Positions 39,101 to 46,661 of a stretch of DNA of 64,000 nt are shown here, in pieces. This DNA is from Confluentibacter citreus (GTDB taxonomy: Bacteria; Bacteroidota; Bacteroidia; Flavobacteriales; Flavobacteriaceae): positions 930,001 to 994,000 of the forward strand of contig NZ_NIXN01000001.1 in assembly GCF_002807055.1 (NCBI RefSeq), in the 5' to 3' direction. Numbering within the stretch: the stretch's first letter is position 1; each line of letters opens with the position of its first letter. Made by a program: the position numbers and the translations under genes. The notes under the pieces are model-generated. The model worked only from the letters and a program-made list of their open reading frames with translations, was not told where the DNA came from and did not search any database.

Positions 39101-40324
39101 GATATTAGATATTTAGCAGCCAGTCGTGGTTGGTTAACGTTGTATCCAGAATTTAACCAACAGTATACAGAAACACATACCAAACAATTGGATGTTTCTG
39201 CAAGTCTACAGCCCGTAACTGATTTACAAATAGATGTAATAGGTAACAGAATGTATTACGAAAACTATACTGAAAATTTTAGGGTTAATAATAATGGAGG
39301 AGATTTACAGTACGAATCGTTGACTCCAAATACGTTTGGGAATTTTAATATTTCAACGCTTTTAATTAAGACGGCATTTGGTGTAAGTGATGAAAATGTT
39401 TCGGATGCATTTAATGATTTTAGAGAAAACCGCCTTATAATTGCCAGAAGATTGGCTTCTGAAAGGGGCGCAGATGTTAATGATGTGGACGCAGATGGCT
39501 ATCCCAATGGGTTTGGTAAAAATAGTCAAGCCGTATTATTGCCGGCTTTTTTGGCAGCTTATACAGGCCAAGATGCTAGTAAAGTAAAATTGGGAGCATT
39601 TAGGAATGTGCCTATTCCTAATTGGGATTTAAAATACACTGGCTTTATGAAGTTCGCTTGGTTTAAAAAGAATTTCAGGCGTTTTTCAGTAAACCATGGC
39701 TATCGTTCTACGTATACCATTAATCAATTTAGGTCTAATTTAGATTTTAATGGTATCGATTATGGCTTGGATTATGCATCGCAACCAAATGACGATTTAG
39801 ACCAATCTGGGAATTTTAAAAACCAAATCTTATACAGCAACATCAATTTAGCAGAAATGTTTAGCCCGCTTATTAGAATAGATATGGAAATGCAAAACTC
39901 TATTAAGATTTTGGCTGAAATTAAAAAGGATAGATTGTTATCACTCAGTTTCGATAATAATTTGTTGACTGAAATTCAAGGAAATGAATATATTTTAGGA
40001 TTGGGCTATAGGATAAAAGATTTGCGTATCCGCTCAAATTTAGCAGGGCCAAGCCAACGTATAGTGAGCGACTTAAATATGAAGGCAGATATTTCCATCA
40101 GGGATAATAAAACCATCATCAGGTATTTGGATTTAGAAAATAATCAAATAACCTCCGGACAAACTATTTGGATGTTAAAATACTCGGCGGATTATGCGTT
40201 TAGTAAGAATCTAACAGCCTTGTTTTATTTTGATTATTCGTTTTCAGAATATGCCATTTCAACAGCATTTCCACAAACAACCATCCGCTCTGGATTTACG
40301 CTGAGATATAATTTCGGAAATTAA
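33128..40324 (+). CDS. sprA: SprA, type IX secretion system outer-membrane translocon
   Basis: 2398 aa, a giant beta-barrel protein of the SprA/Sov family. It starts at a TTG (33128) that gives a good signal peptide (1-30, ending 'LMARAQ'); no ATG lies in frame nearby. Early family sequences include 'IYTEKIGTYNINYPIILTP' and 'MDMGILFSRQDNPSF'; the C-terminus ends in a barrel strand 'SGFTLRYNFGN'. SprA is the pore through which T9SS cargo with CTDs (for example the surface protein at 4846-8994) crosses the outer membrane, and is needed for gliding in relatives. It is directly downstream of ruvA. Internal length is normal; no frameshift is visible. Confidence 0.96.
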   Translation: MNTTNDIFYRIIKKYFVLVFVLLFSLMARAQEPEQDSIISGFNLGNIKTPNPNSIESKYTYDPITDRYIYTEKIGTYNINYPIILTPKEYQDLVARENLKSYYKEKIDAFDGKKSGAKDGQKNLLPDFFKGDFFRSIFGSDSIQVVPQGSVEMDMGILFSRQDNPSFSPRNRSNFTFDFDQRISLSLLGKVGTRLQVSAQYDTQSTFDFQNLIKLEYTPTEDDIIQKIEVGNVSMPLNSSLITGAQSLFGVKTQLQFGKTTVTGVFSEQKSQATSVVAQGGGTVEDFELFVRDYDENRHFYLSQYFRDTYDQSLQTYPFLNNRGVQITRIEVWITNRSNRTENVRNIVALQDLGENEKIGNAGVAVFAGPGAFPNNQNNGLDPTNIGGAGSQLTNAIRDIASVQSGILVPNSREGFDYAKLENARKLVEGQEYILNKDLGYVSLNQRLNNDEVLAVAFQYTVGGQVYQVGEFANDGVDATSVTTNGSGQVTNVVNSNLVLKMLKSSITNVTQPVWDLMMKNIYDTGAYNLSQDDFKLNIFYTEASPLNYITPVGSTPFPTPIGNDKPIQESPLLRIFNLDKLNFNNDPQTNGDGFFDFVPGITVLTQNGKIIFPNAEPFGEYLFNRLSNNVAEDYDDPGSYNENQAKYVYDVLYKSTKTAALEAIEKNKFQIKGRYKSTGGDGISIGAFNVPRGSVKVTAGGRVLVEGVDYVVNYELGRVQILDEALKASNTPINISTENNAVFGQQTRRFTGLNIEHKFNENFVLGGTLLNLNERPITQKANYGTEPINNTIFGINGNYATKVPFLTRLVNMLPNIDTDVESNLSLRGEFAYLAPGAPKGTNLNGEATSYVDDFEGTQNAIDLKSQLSWFLSSRPLDLTGSPGDDNNGIQNGYGRAMLNWYTIDPIFYTGQKPNGISDDDLSSLYTSRVFINELFPDRELVQGQNSVLFTLDLAYYPTERGPYNFDPNTVNDFISNPTESWAGITRQLTSTDLEQANVEYIEFWLQDPFQENPTNPGGKLVFNLGNISEDIIKDGRKLYENGLPKNGDVSLLPPTAWGTVVPQNQSLVYAFDSTGEERANQDVGYDGYSDAEEIAVFGAEFGPDPSKDNYTYFLNTDGNIFDRYKGFNGVEGNTPDSFSNTDRGANTQPDVEDINRDNTMNTIDSYFEYELDITRQNLPEDQLGFDNMPDTNPLKEFLRDYKERPRELANGDSQNVRWYLLRVPVQGSHVTAVGGITDLRSVRFARMFLKEFSETTIFRFGTLDLVRSDWRRYTQPLDRNDATPEDVQTDFSVGVIGTLENEGSYSSPPGIEPEQLFNNNTVIPQNEQSLVVNVCNLESEDSRGVFKNISIDMRQFNRLRMFLHAEQGDSGSLTDNDLVGFIRMGNDLTQNFYQIEIPLQVSTSNSRAGLWPEDNEINLALKLLGQIKSNGISDGTLTNEDPTFYDVVNGELVAVVDPFSGYIAGQHRIGIKGNPNFGDIRTLMVGVKNATSSDDICGEIWFNELRLSDMENEGGWAAVVSMDSNFADFMNVSATARQSTSGFGSLDQGPSQRSLEDVKQYDVVANVNAGQLLPKKWGIQIPFNYGQSEELFTPKYDKFYQDLTLQSRLNAANSGDERETIRQQSEDYTKRQSINFIGIRKTRTTDATPRFYDVENLTLNYSYNDVEHRDFEIENSENKTVRVGANYAFNFNPITIEPFKKNDSLFTGKYWKILKDFNVNLLPTSFTINTDINRQFNKQKFRDIDLGGGNIGIEELFRRNYTFDFQYTINYALTNSLQLNFTAANNNIVRNYFKDDILNGEQDPNLDVWDGFLDFGDPNRQYQRLGLTYKLPLDKIPTLSFVNATYDYGGDFQWQKGSDLFGNLELDGATYDLGNNIQNANTHRLNSSLDMNKLYRYVGLVKKPISRASTTNTSRGGPPGVGQNNPVQANTKSQGTTKVLNAGVDILTSIKRIQFNYTENNGTFLPGYLQTPGFIGTLKPTLGYTFGSQSDIRYLAASRGWLTLYPEFNQQYTETHTKQLDVSASLQPVTDLQIDVIGNRMYYENYTENFRVNNNGGDLQYESLTPNTFGNFNISTLLIKTAFGVSDENVSDAFNDFRENRLIIARRLASERGADVNDVDADGYPNGFGKNSQAVLLPAFLAAYTGQDASKVKLGAFRNVPIPNWDLKYTGFMKFAWFKKNFRRFSVNHGYRSTYTINQFRSNLDFNGIDYGLDYASQPNDDLDQSGNFKNQILYSNINLAEMFSPLIRIDMEMQNSIKILAEIKKDRLLSLSFDNNLLTEIQGNEYILGLGYRIKDLRIRSNLAGPSQRIVSDLNMKADISIRDNKTIIRYLDLENNQITSGQTIWMLKYSADYAFSKNLTALFYFDYSFSEYAISTAFPQTTIRSGFTLRYNFGN

Positions 40325-40335
40325 AAATATATCTG

Positions 40336-40366
40336 TTTGAATTTAAAGTTCGAATAGATACATTTG
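40336..40366 (+). promoter_or_regulatory. Bacteroidota-type promoter for gcvH
   Basis: -33 element TTTG (40336-40339), 19-bp spacer, -7 element TACATTTG (40359-40366), 25 bp before the gcvH ATG. This matches the TTG-N19..23-TAnnTTTG form of the primary sigma factor in this phylum. Confidence 0.75.
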
Positions 40367-40391
40367 CCCATATTTAACTTAAAACAATTAC

Positions 40392-40772
40392 ATGAATATT
40401 CCATCAGAATTAAAATATACAAAAGACCACGAGTGGGTTAAAATTGAAGGCGATATTGCCATTGTTGGCATTACGGATTTTGCGCAAAGTGAATTGGGCG
40501 ATATTGTATATGTTGAGGTTGAAACCTTGGATGAAACACTTGCTGCTGACGAAATTTTTGGAACGGTTGAGGCCGTAAAAACGGTTTCAGATTTGTTTTT
40601 GCCCCTATCAGGTGACATTATTGAATTTAATAATGCCTTAGAAGATGAACCTGAAAAGGTTAATAAGGATCCTTATGGTGATGGTTGGATGATAAAAATA
40701 AAATATTCCAACCTTAGTGAAATAGATGGTTTATTGTCTTCTGAAGAATACAAAAATCTTATTGGTGCTTAA
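40392..40772 (+). CDS. gcvH: Glycine cleavage system H protein
   Basis: 126 aa, standard length. The lipoylated lysine is Lys63 in '[16 protein letters not shown]'. Other family marks are 'YTKDHEWVK' and '[10 protein letters not shown]'. The H protein carries the aminomethyl group between the P, T and L proteins in glycine degradation. No other gcv gene is in the window. Its own promoter is visible upstream, and the VanZ-like gene overlaps its 3' end. Confidence 0.97.
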   Translation: MNIPSELKYTKDHEWVKIEGDIAIVGITDFAQSELGDIVYVEVETLDETLAADEIFGTVEAVKTVSDLFLPLSGDIIEFNNALEDEPEKVNKDPYGDGWMIKIKYSNLSEIDGLLSSEEYKNLIGA

Positions 40773-41142
40773 AAAGTATCTATTTTTAATAACGATTCTT
40801 TACTCTTTAGCATTGGTGTTGGTTTGTTTATTGCCAATTAAAAACTTGCCAAGCATGGGAGTGTCATTTAGCGACAAACTCTTTCACTCATTAACATATG
40901 CTATTTTAGCTTTTTTATGGTTTAATACATTTTTTTTCCAATTCAAAAAAAATAAAAAAGTAGCCATCATCTATGCGTCTATCATAGCAATTATTTTTGG
41001 TATAATTATTGAGGTATTACAAGGAGCGTTTACAGCAACAAGACAAGCTGATGTGTTTGATGTGCTAGCAAATTCCTTGGGAGTATTATTCACTGTATCT
41101 TTATTATTGTTAAAAAATAGAAATACAGTTAAAAAATTATAA
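40765..41142 (+). CDS. VanZ-like membrane protein
   Basis: About 125 aa with four hydrophobic helices and the VanZ-like pattern '[19 protein letters not shown]' followed by '[24 protein letters not shown]'. The start is uncertain: GTG at 40765 or TTG at 40762 gives a normal N-terminus ('[16 protein letters not shown]'), while ATG at 40726 would overlap gcvH by 47 bp and add hydrophilic residues encoded by the gcvH 3' end. The short overlap implies translational coupling. Function of this VanZ-like branch is unknown; it need not relate to glycopeptide resistance. Confidence 0.75.
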   Translation: MLKKYLFLITILYSLALVLVCLLPIKNLPSMGVSFSDKLFHSLTYAILAFLWFNTFFFQFKKNKKVAIIYASIIAIIFGIIIEVLQGAFTATRQADVFDVLANSLGVLFTVSLLLLKNRNTVKKL

Positions 41143-41203
41143 ATGCTTGCAATTTTGATAAATAAATAGTTATTTTACCATCCTTACAAAAACAGTTTAA
41201 ATT

Positions 41204-41923
41204 ATGGAACCTAAAAAAAATCCTAAAGCTAATGTTGGACGTAACAGTTCACTTTACTTTGCAATTGGTTTAATGCTTATGTTATTTTTAACCAATTATG
41301 CCATTAATTATAAAACCTATGATAAATCTAATATCGATATAGGTCAATTAAATTTAGATGATGAATTAGATGAAGAAATTCCAATAACAGAACAATTAGT
41401 AACGCCACCACCACCACCACCACCACCAGCTCCTACAGAAGTTATTGAGGTTGTTGAGGATGAGGAAGAGGTTGAGGAAACTATAATTCAATCAACTGAA
41501 ACTAGTCAAACAGAGAAAATTGTTGAAGTGCAACAAATTGTAATGGAACAAGTAGAGGAAGAGACTGAGGTGCCATTTGCCGTTATTGAGAATGTTCCGA
41601 CTTTCCCAGGTTGTGAAAAAGGTGATAATAATGCTAAGAGAAAATGTATGTCTGAGAAGATACAAGAATTTGTTGGAAAAAAATTCAATACAGACTTGGC
41701 AAGTGACTTAGGATTATCTGGAAGACAACGTATCACTGTTATGTTTAAAATTGATAAAACAGGTGCCGTAACTGGTGTTCAGTCTAGAGCTCCACATCCA
41801 GGTTTGGAAAAAGAAGCTGCTAGGGTTATCAATTTATTGCCAAAAATGTTACCAGGAAAACAACGTGGTAAAGCTGTTACAGTTCCATATTCATTGCCCA
41901 TCGTTTTTGTAGTTCAAGAGTAA
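41204..41923 (+). CDS. TonB energy transducer (first paralogue)
   Basis: 239 aa. One N-terminal membrane helix (about 15-34), an acidic linker with eight consecutive prolines (68-75) and Val/Glu-rich repeats, and a TonB C-terminal domain (about 128-239: 'FPGCEKGDNNAKRKCMSEK', 'ITVMFKIDKTGAVTGVQ', 'VPYSLPIVFVVQE'). The two cysteines in 'GCEKGDNNAKRKC' may form a disulfide. TonB spans the periplasm and powers outer-membrane transporters such as SusC. It is closed by a terminator (41947-41986). The next two genes carry clearly related domains. Confidence 0.93.
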   Translation: MEPKKNPKANVGRNSSLYFAIGLMLMLFLTNYAINYKTYDKSNIDIGQLNLDDELDEEIPITEQLVTPPPPPPPPAPTEVIEVVEDEEEVEETIIQSTETSQTEKIVEVQQIVMEQVEEETEVPFAVIENVPTFPGCEKGDNNAKRKCMSEKIQEFVGKKFNTDLASDLGLSGRQRITVMFKIDKTGAVTGVQSRAPHPGLEKEAARVINLLPKMLPGKQRGKAVTVPYSLPIVFVVQE

Positions 41924-41946
41924 ATTTTTAAATTTTACCTAATATA

Positions 41947-41986
41947 AAATCCCGTTACAAAATTTTGTAACGGGATTTCTTTTTTG
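41947..41986 (+). terminator. Rho-independent terminator between the two tonB genes
   Basis: A perfect 16-bp stem (41947-41962 and 41963-41978; the loop forms by fraying at the AT centre) followed by CTTTTTT. It separates the two tonB paralogues into different transcripts. Confidence 0.88.
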
Positions 41987-42036
41987 GTATGCTTATTGTG
42001 ATTTTATCATAATATTAACATTTAAATTATTACATT

Positions 42037-42819
42037 ATGAAAACTCCAAAAAAGACTCTAGACCTCATTCGGCAAAATGGGAAGGTCGAGAAAAAATCAC
42101 AAAAGCATGATGCAAATTTACAAAAAAACTCTGTTCTGTTTTTTCAGGTAGGGTTAATTGTATGCTTACTAGCAGCCTATGGCTTGCTTGAAATGAAGTT
42201 TGATTATAATGAACCAAAGGTTGTTGATTTAGTTCCTCCAGATAATCCAGAGGAGTTTGTTATTGATATTTCGTTCGTACCTGAAATTCCTAAAAAATTG
42301 GAGCCTTTGCAGAAAAAAAAGGTTAGTAAATCTCTAGAACCGGAGGCTTTGCCTGATGATGTTCCAATAACACCTTTTGATGATTTTGTTGATCCTCTGG
42401 TTACAAATAGACCAATTTCACCTGATGATGTAAAAGGTGTTGATGTGCCAGAAGATATTCTAATACCTATAGATTTTATAGAACAAGTACCAATATATCC
42501 AGGCTGTGAAAAAGAAGAAAGCAATGATGCTAAACGCAAATGTATGTCCGAAAAAATAACCAAATTGGTACAAAAGCAGTTTGACACTAATTTAGCCCAT
42601 GGGTTAGGTTTAACAGGAAAACAAATTATTAGAACCCATTTTAAAATTGATAAAACGGGGCATGTGTCAGATATTCAAGTACAAGCTTTTCATCCAAAAT
42701 TAAAGGAAGAAGCAGAACGCGTAATCAATAAAATTCCCGAAATGACCCCAGGAAGACAACAAAATAAAAATGTGGGTGTTATTTATTCCCTACCAATTGT
42801 GTTTCAAGTTCAAAATTAA
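42037..42819 (+). CDS. TonB energy transducer (second paralogue)
   Basis: 260 aa. One membrane helix (about 31-47), an acidic Pro/Glu-rich linker without a long proline run, and a TonB C-terminal domain (about 148-260) closely similar to the first paralogue: 'YPGCEKEESNDAKRKCMSEK', 'IRTHFKIDKTGHVSDIQV', 'VIYSLPIVFQVQN'. The gene pair looks like a tandem duplication whose linkers have diverged. Role as for the first copy; which transporters each serves is unknown. It ends before a terminator at 42841-42873. Confidence 0.92.
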   Translation: MKTPKKTLDLIRQNGKVEKKSQKHDANLQKNSVLFFQVGLIVCLLAAYGLLEMKFDYNEPKVVDLVPPDNPEEFVIDISFVPEIPKKLEPLQKKKVSKSLEPEALPDDVPITPFDDFVDPLVTNRPISPDDVKGVDVPEDILIPIDFIEQVPIYPGCEKEESNDAKRKCMSEKITKLVQKQFDTNLAHGLGLTGKQIIRTHFKIDKTGHVSDIQVQAFHPKLKEEAERVINKIPEMTPGRQQNKNVGVIYSLPIVFQVQN

Positions 42820-42840
42820 TAATGTAGAATTTTATTATTA

Positions 42841-42873
42841 AAACCGTTATCATAACAGTGATAGCGGTTTTTT
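42841..42873 (+). terminator. Rho-independent terminator after the second tonB gene
   Basis: A 12-bp stem with one G-T pair (42841-42852 and 42859-42870), loop TAACAG, and T6 (42868-42873). It separates the second tonB from the RemB-like gene. Confidence 0.85.
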
Positions 42874-42934
42874 AATGGCGTGTTATTAAAAATATACTAT
42901 CTTTCAACTCTAAATCAATTCTTTTTTAATTCTC

Positions 42935-45031
42935 ATGAAGCGATTCATTGTTCTACTATTACTTTTAGTTCAATATACCCTCTATTCTCAAGTTAGCTCT
43001 TATAACGAAAGACCTCCCGTTTTTTTCAACTGTGACTCTATATCAATTGAGGCACAACAACAGTGTTTTAATAGTCAAGTGCACCAATTTATTTATGATA
43101 ATTTTAAAGTTCCTCAAAAGATTTTAGACCAAAATTTTAAAGGTGAGGTGTCGGTTATTTTTGAAGTAAATACGGAAGGACAATTTAAGGTTGTTTATAC
43201 AGATGCCATGTACGATGAGCTAAAGGAAGAAACGACACGTGTTTTTGGCTTGTTTCCAACAATAAAACCGGGCACTTATAATGGCAATCCTACGTTTAAG
43301 CAATATTCAATAGCTATTAAGATTCCATTGGTTAATAAGGAAATTCCGAGAGATAATACTTCAAAATCAAATGAAGTAACTCAATTGCAAGAAAAAGCTC
43401 AAAGAGAATTTGATAGTATAAACCAAAATCTAACCGCGTTTACCAATAAAGTATATTCCAGTCAATTAAATATTCCCTTTACCCATAGTGATTATGCTAG
43501 ATTTGATAGCCACATGAATATGATTGGCACTAACAGCCATACGGCAGCTAAACCTTTTATTTATGAGGATGTTTCTAGATATTATGACATTGAAAAAGAA
43601 AAAGAAGCACTAAAAAGAGAGGCTAGAACTTGGGTAGAAAAAAAACTTTGGAACGAGCATTTGGTTGAATTACAAGGTAAAGATTATTGGTTTACCATTG
43701 ACCCTATTTTAGATTTGCAAGTAGGTAGAGATACAGAAGCCGATTTTGGTTCAACCTATAATAATACCCGAGGGTTTTTGGTTCAAGGTGGCTTAGGTAA
43801 AAAGTTTAATTTTTATACGTCGGTTTTTGAAAGTCAAGGTCGATTTGCAAACTATGTAAACACATATGCTGAAAGTTTAAAAGCATTTGGGCCAGACCCG
43901 GCCATTATTCCGGGGCGTGGCATTGCAAAACGTTTTAAAACCAACGGGTATGATTATCCGGTGGCAGAGGCTTATTTATCATATTCCCCAGTAAGGTTTT
44001 TGAATGTTCAATTTGGACATGGCAAAAATTTTATAGGTGATGGGTATCGGTCTTTGCTTGTGAGCGATGTAGCCAGTCCGCATCCTTTTTTAAAGCTAAA
44101 TACCACGTTTTGGAAAATAAAATATACCAATACATGGATGTGGTTAAAAGATGTGAGGCCCGAATTTACTCAAGATAAGGCTTTTTTAACCAAATATATG
44201 GCAACACATTATTTGAGCTGGAATGTGTCTAAACGATTTAATTTGGGATTATTTGAATCTGTTTTATGGACCAACAGTAACGATAGAGGTTTTGATGTAA
44301 ACTATTTGAATCCGATAATATTTTACAGAGCTATAGAATTTGAAACAGGTCAAGGCGCGGGCAATGCTGTTTTAGGGGCTTCAGCAAAATATAAATGGAA
44401 CAATAGCATAAATTTATACAGCCAATTTATTTTAGATGAATTTTCACTTAGTGATGTGAAAGGCGGGGAAAGAAGCTGGAAAAATAAATTCGGATATCAA
44501 CTTGGGGTTAAATATTACAATGCATTTAAAGTTGATAATTTATTATTGCAATTTGAATATAATAGAATAAGGCCATATACTTATTCGCATAACACAGTAT
44601 TGAATTATGGACATAATAACCAATCTATGGCACATTTGTGGGGAGCTAATTTTAGTGAAGTTATTCTCATTGGACGGTACCATTATAAACGATGGTTTGC
44701 CGATGCCAAACTTATTTTTGGCGTAAGAGGGTTGGATTTTAATGATGGTACTGATAGTTTTAGTTATGGTGGGGATATTTATAGGGACTATAGTGACAGA
44801 CCTTTTGATACGGGCGTTGAAGTTGGCCAAGGCATAAAAACTAATACGTTTAATGGCAATATTCAGGCAGGTTATCTCATTAATCCGGCATCAAACCTAA
44901 AAATATTTACTGATATTACATTTAGAAACTTTAACCCTGAAGCCGAAACTACCACTGTATTTAATAGCAATACCGTATGGTTTAACTTGGGTATTAGAAC
45001 CGATTTGTTTAATTGGTATTTTGATTTTTAA
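42935..45031 (+). CDS. RemB-like gliding motility outer-membrane protein with N-terminal TonB-C-like domain
   Basis: 698 aa. Signal peptide (1-18, ending 'LYSQ'). Residues about 25-135 match the C-terminal domain of the two preceding TonB proteins in order and spacing: 'FFNCDSISIEAQQQCFNSQV' aligns with their 'PGCEK..KRKCMSEKI', 'GEVSVIFEVNTEGQFKVV' with 'ITVMFKIDKTGAVTGV', and 'YSIAIKIPL' with 'YSLPIVFV'. A coiled linker follows (about 150-180), then a C-terminal outer-membrane barrel (about 225-698, ending 'LFNWYFDF'). I recall the RemB gliding protein of Flavobacterium as having such a region near ctaB; the name is a recollection, not a search result. Function is inferred. Confidence 0.75.
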   Translation: MKRFIVLLLLLVQYTLYSQVSSYNERPPVFFNCDSISIEAQQQCFNSQVHQFIYDNFKVPQKILDQNFKGEVSVIFEVNTEGQFKVVYTDAMYDELKEETTRVFGLFPTIKPGTYNGNPTFKQYSIAIKIPLVNKEIPRDNTSKSNEVTQLQEKAQREFDSINQNLTAFTNKVYSSQLNIPFTHSDYARFDSHMNMIGTNSHTAAKPFIYEDVSRYYDIEKEKEALKREARTWVEKKLWNEHLVELQGKDYWFTIDPILDLQVGRDTEADFGSTYNNTRGFLVQGGLGKKFNFYTSVFESQGRFANYVNTYAESLKAFGPDPAIIPGRGIAKRFKTNGYDYPVAEAYLSYSPVRFLNVQFGHGKNFIGDGYRSLLVSDVASPHPFLKLNTTFWKIKYTNTWMWLKDVRPEFTQDKAFLTKYMATHYLSWNVSKRFNLGLFESVLWTNSNDRGFDVNYLNPIIFYRAIEFETGQGAGNAVLGASAKYKWNNSINLYSQFILDEFSLSDVKGGERSWKNKFGYQLGVKYYNAFKVDNLLLQFEYNRIRPYTYSHNTVLNYGHNNQSMAHLWGANFSEVILIGRYHYKRWFADAKLIFGVRGLDFNDGTDSFSYGGDIYRDYSDRPFDTGVEVGQGIKTNTFNGNIQAGYLINPASNLKIFTDITFRNFNPEAETTTVFNSNTVWFNLGIRTDLFNWYFDF

Positions 45032-45068
45032 TTTATAAAATGAGTTCTTTTTTTTCTATTTAAAAGCA

Positions 45069-45099
45069 TTGCTCAAAATGCATTAATAAAGTATCTTTG
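45069..45099 (+). promoter_or_regulatory. Bacteroidota-type promoter for the ctaB-cox-sco cluster
   Basis: -33 element TTG (45069-45071), 20-bp spacer, -7 element TATCTTTG (45092-45099), 35 bp before the ctaB TTG start. It is among the best promoter matches in the window and would drive the second respiratory cluster. Confidence 0.78.
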
Positions 45100-45134
45100 C
45101 ACTCGCATTATTAAAGAGACTTACAAATAAAACG

Positions 45135-46028
45135 TTGAGCGCTACAAATTCTTCATTAACAACATATTCTGTTATTTCAGATTTTAAGGAAATCACTAAA
45201 ATGCGATTGGCAATAAGTGTGGTTTTTTCATCGCTCGCTGGTTATTTGTTAGGTGTAGATGTCGTAGATTTTAAAGTTTTGGTTTTATTAGCGTTTGGTG
45301 GATATTTTATGGTTGGGGCTTCAAATGCTTTTAATCAAATTATTGAAAAGGACTTAGATGCCCTAATGGATCGTACCAAAAACCGACCCATACCTGCGGG
45401 TCGTATGTCTGTTAACACTGCCTTTATTATTGCTTCTATTTTTACCTTGTTGGGAATGATTATTTTATATACCATCAACAAGCAAACCGCCATGTTTGGT
45501 GCTATTTCTATTTTTATATATACCTGTGTTTACACACCGCTAAAAACAAAAACACCATTGTCGGTTTTTGTAGGTGCTATTCCTGGAGCCATTCCATTTA
45601 TGTTGGGTTGGGTCGCCGCTACAGATAATTTTGGTATAGAACCTGGCACCTTATTCGCTTTACAGTTTTTTTGGCAATTCCCTCATTTTTGGGCTATTGG
45701 CTGGTTTTTATTTGAAGATTATAAGAAAGGCGGTTTTTTTATGTTGCCAACCGGTAAACAAGATAGAGGTACAGCGGTACAAACCATTATGTACACTATT
45801 TGGACACTAATAGTTTCAATTATTCCTGTTTTTGGTTTCACGGGTAAGTTGCAATTGTCTATAATAGCAGCCATTATAGTGTTCATTTTAGGGCTCGGAA
45901 TGCTTTATTATGCCATTGAATTATTCAAAAAAATGACGGTACAAGCAGCGAAACAATTGATGTTGGCAAGTGTATCATACATAACATTGGTTCAAATTGT
46001 TTACGTTATCGATAAATTTATAAGATAA
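45135..46028 (+). CDS. ctaB: Heme O synthase (protoheme IX farnesyltransferase)
   Basis: 297 aa with about nine membrane helices and the prenyltransferase Asp-rich motif 'NAFNQIIEKDLDALMDRTKN' (Asp73, Asp79). It adds a farnesyl group to heme B, giving heme O, the precursor of heme A for the oxidase. The start is a TTG at 45135; the next in-frame Met (residue 23) would remove conserved residues before the first helix. The gene is 2 bp from the first subunit III gene and has its own promoter, so it probably leads an operon for oxidase assembly. Confidence 0.95.
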   Translation: MSATNSSLTTYSVISDFKEITKMRLAISVVFSSLAGYLLGVDVVDFKVLVLLAFGGYFMVGASNAFNQIIEKDLDALMDRTKNRPIPAGRMSVNTAFIIASIFTLLGMIILYTINKQTAMFGAISIFIYTCVYTPLKTKTPLSVFVGAIPGAIPFMLGWVAATDNFGIEPGTLFALQFFWQFPHFWAIGWFLFEDYKKGGFFMLPTGKQDRGTAVQTIMYTIWTLIVSIIPVFGFTGKLQLSIIAAIIVFILGLGMLYYAIELFKKMTVQAAKQLMLASVSYITLVQIVYVIDKFIR

Positions 46029-46030
46029 AT

Positions 46031-46612
46031 ATGGATTTAACTCAAGGAACTTTAGAAGAGAAAAATGGTAGAGCAAAAAAAATGATGCTTTGGTTTGGTA
46101 TTGTTTCGCTTATTATGTCGTTTGCTGGGTGGACTAGTGCCTTTGTGGTAAGCAGTTCTCGGCCAGATTGGTTAAAAGATTTTCAATTGCCAAACGCCTT
46201 TATTGTGAGCACTGTGGTTATTATATTAAGCAGTGGCTCCTTTTTTTTAGCAAAGCAAGCATTAAAGAAAGATAAAAAGCAATTAACTACTTTGTGGTTA
46301 TTTGTAACGCTTATCTTGGGATGTATTTTTATTTTTAATCAATTTTCAGGCTTTCAGCAAATCATTGATTTAGGGTATAATTTTACGGGTCCTACCAGTA
46401 ATGTAACCATGTCTTACATCTATTTGATAGCATTAGTGCATATTTTGCACGTGGTTGTTGGGTTAATTTGTTTGTTAGTGGTAATTTATAATCATTTTAA
46501 ACAAAAGTATAATGCTTCGAAAATGCTTGGTTTTGAACTAGCATCCACCTTTTGGCACTTTATAGATATACTTTGGGTGTATCTCTTTTTGTTTTTATAT
46601 TTTATTAGATAA
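46031..46612 (+). CDS. Heme-copper oxidase subunit III, short form
   Basis: 193 aa with five hydrophobic helices. Subunit III signatures: 'MMLWFGIVSLIMSFAGWTSA', 'VHILHVVVGLICLLV' and the terminal 'FWHFIDILWVYLFLFLYF'. It is the five-helix form seen in quinol oxidase subunit III and many bacterial subunit III proteins. A second, longer subunit III follows 49 bp later. Why two are present is not shown by sequence; in Flavobacteriia this tandem arrangement is common as far as I recall. It should be part of the cytochrome c oxidase with CoxA/CoxB. Confidence 0.9.
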   Translation: MDLTQGTLEEKNGRAKKMMLWFGIVSLIMSFAGWTSAFVVSSSRPDWLKDFQLPNAFIVSTVVIILSSGSFFLAKQALKKDKKQLTTLWLFVTLILGCIFIFNQFSGFQQIIDLGYNFTGPTSNVTMSYIYLIALVHILHVVVGLICLLVVIYNHFKQKYNASKMLGFELASTFWHFIDILWVYLFLFLYFIR

Positions 46613-46661
46613 ATAAATTGATTATTTTTGTGCAACTTTTTTTTAAAAACAACCAATATAT

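Noticed and set aside
41401-41430. Run of eight CCA codons in the first tonB gene as a possible phase-variable repeat
   Set aside because: The unit is three bases, so changes would only alter the length of the polyproline linker, which is a normal part of TonB.
26842-41978. Possible relation between the perfect 32-nt palindromes at 26842-26873 and 41947-41978
   Set aside because: Equal length only; the sequences are unrelated and the second is an ordinary terminator with a T-run.
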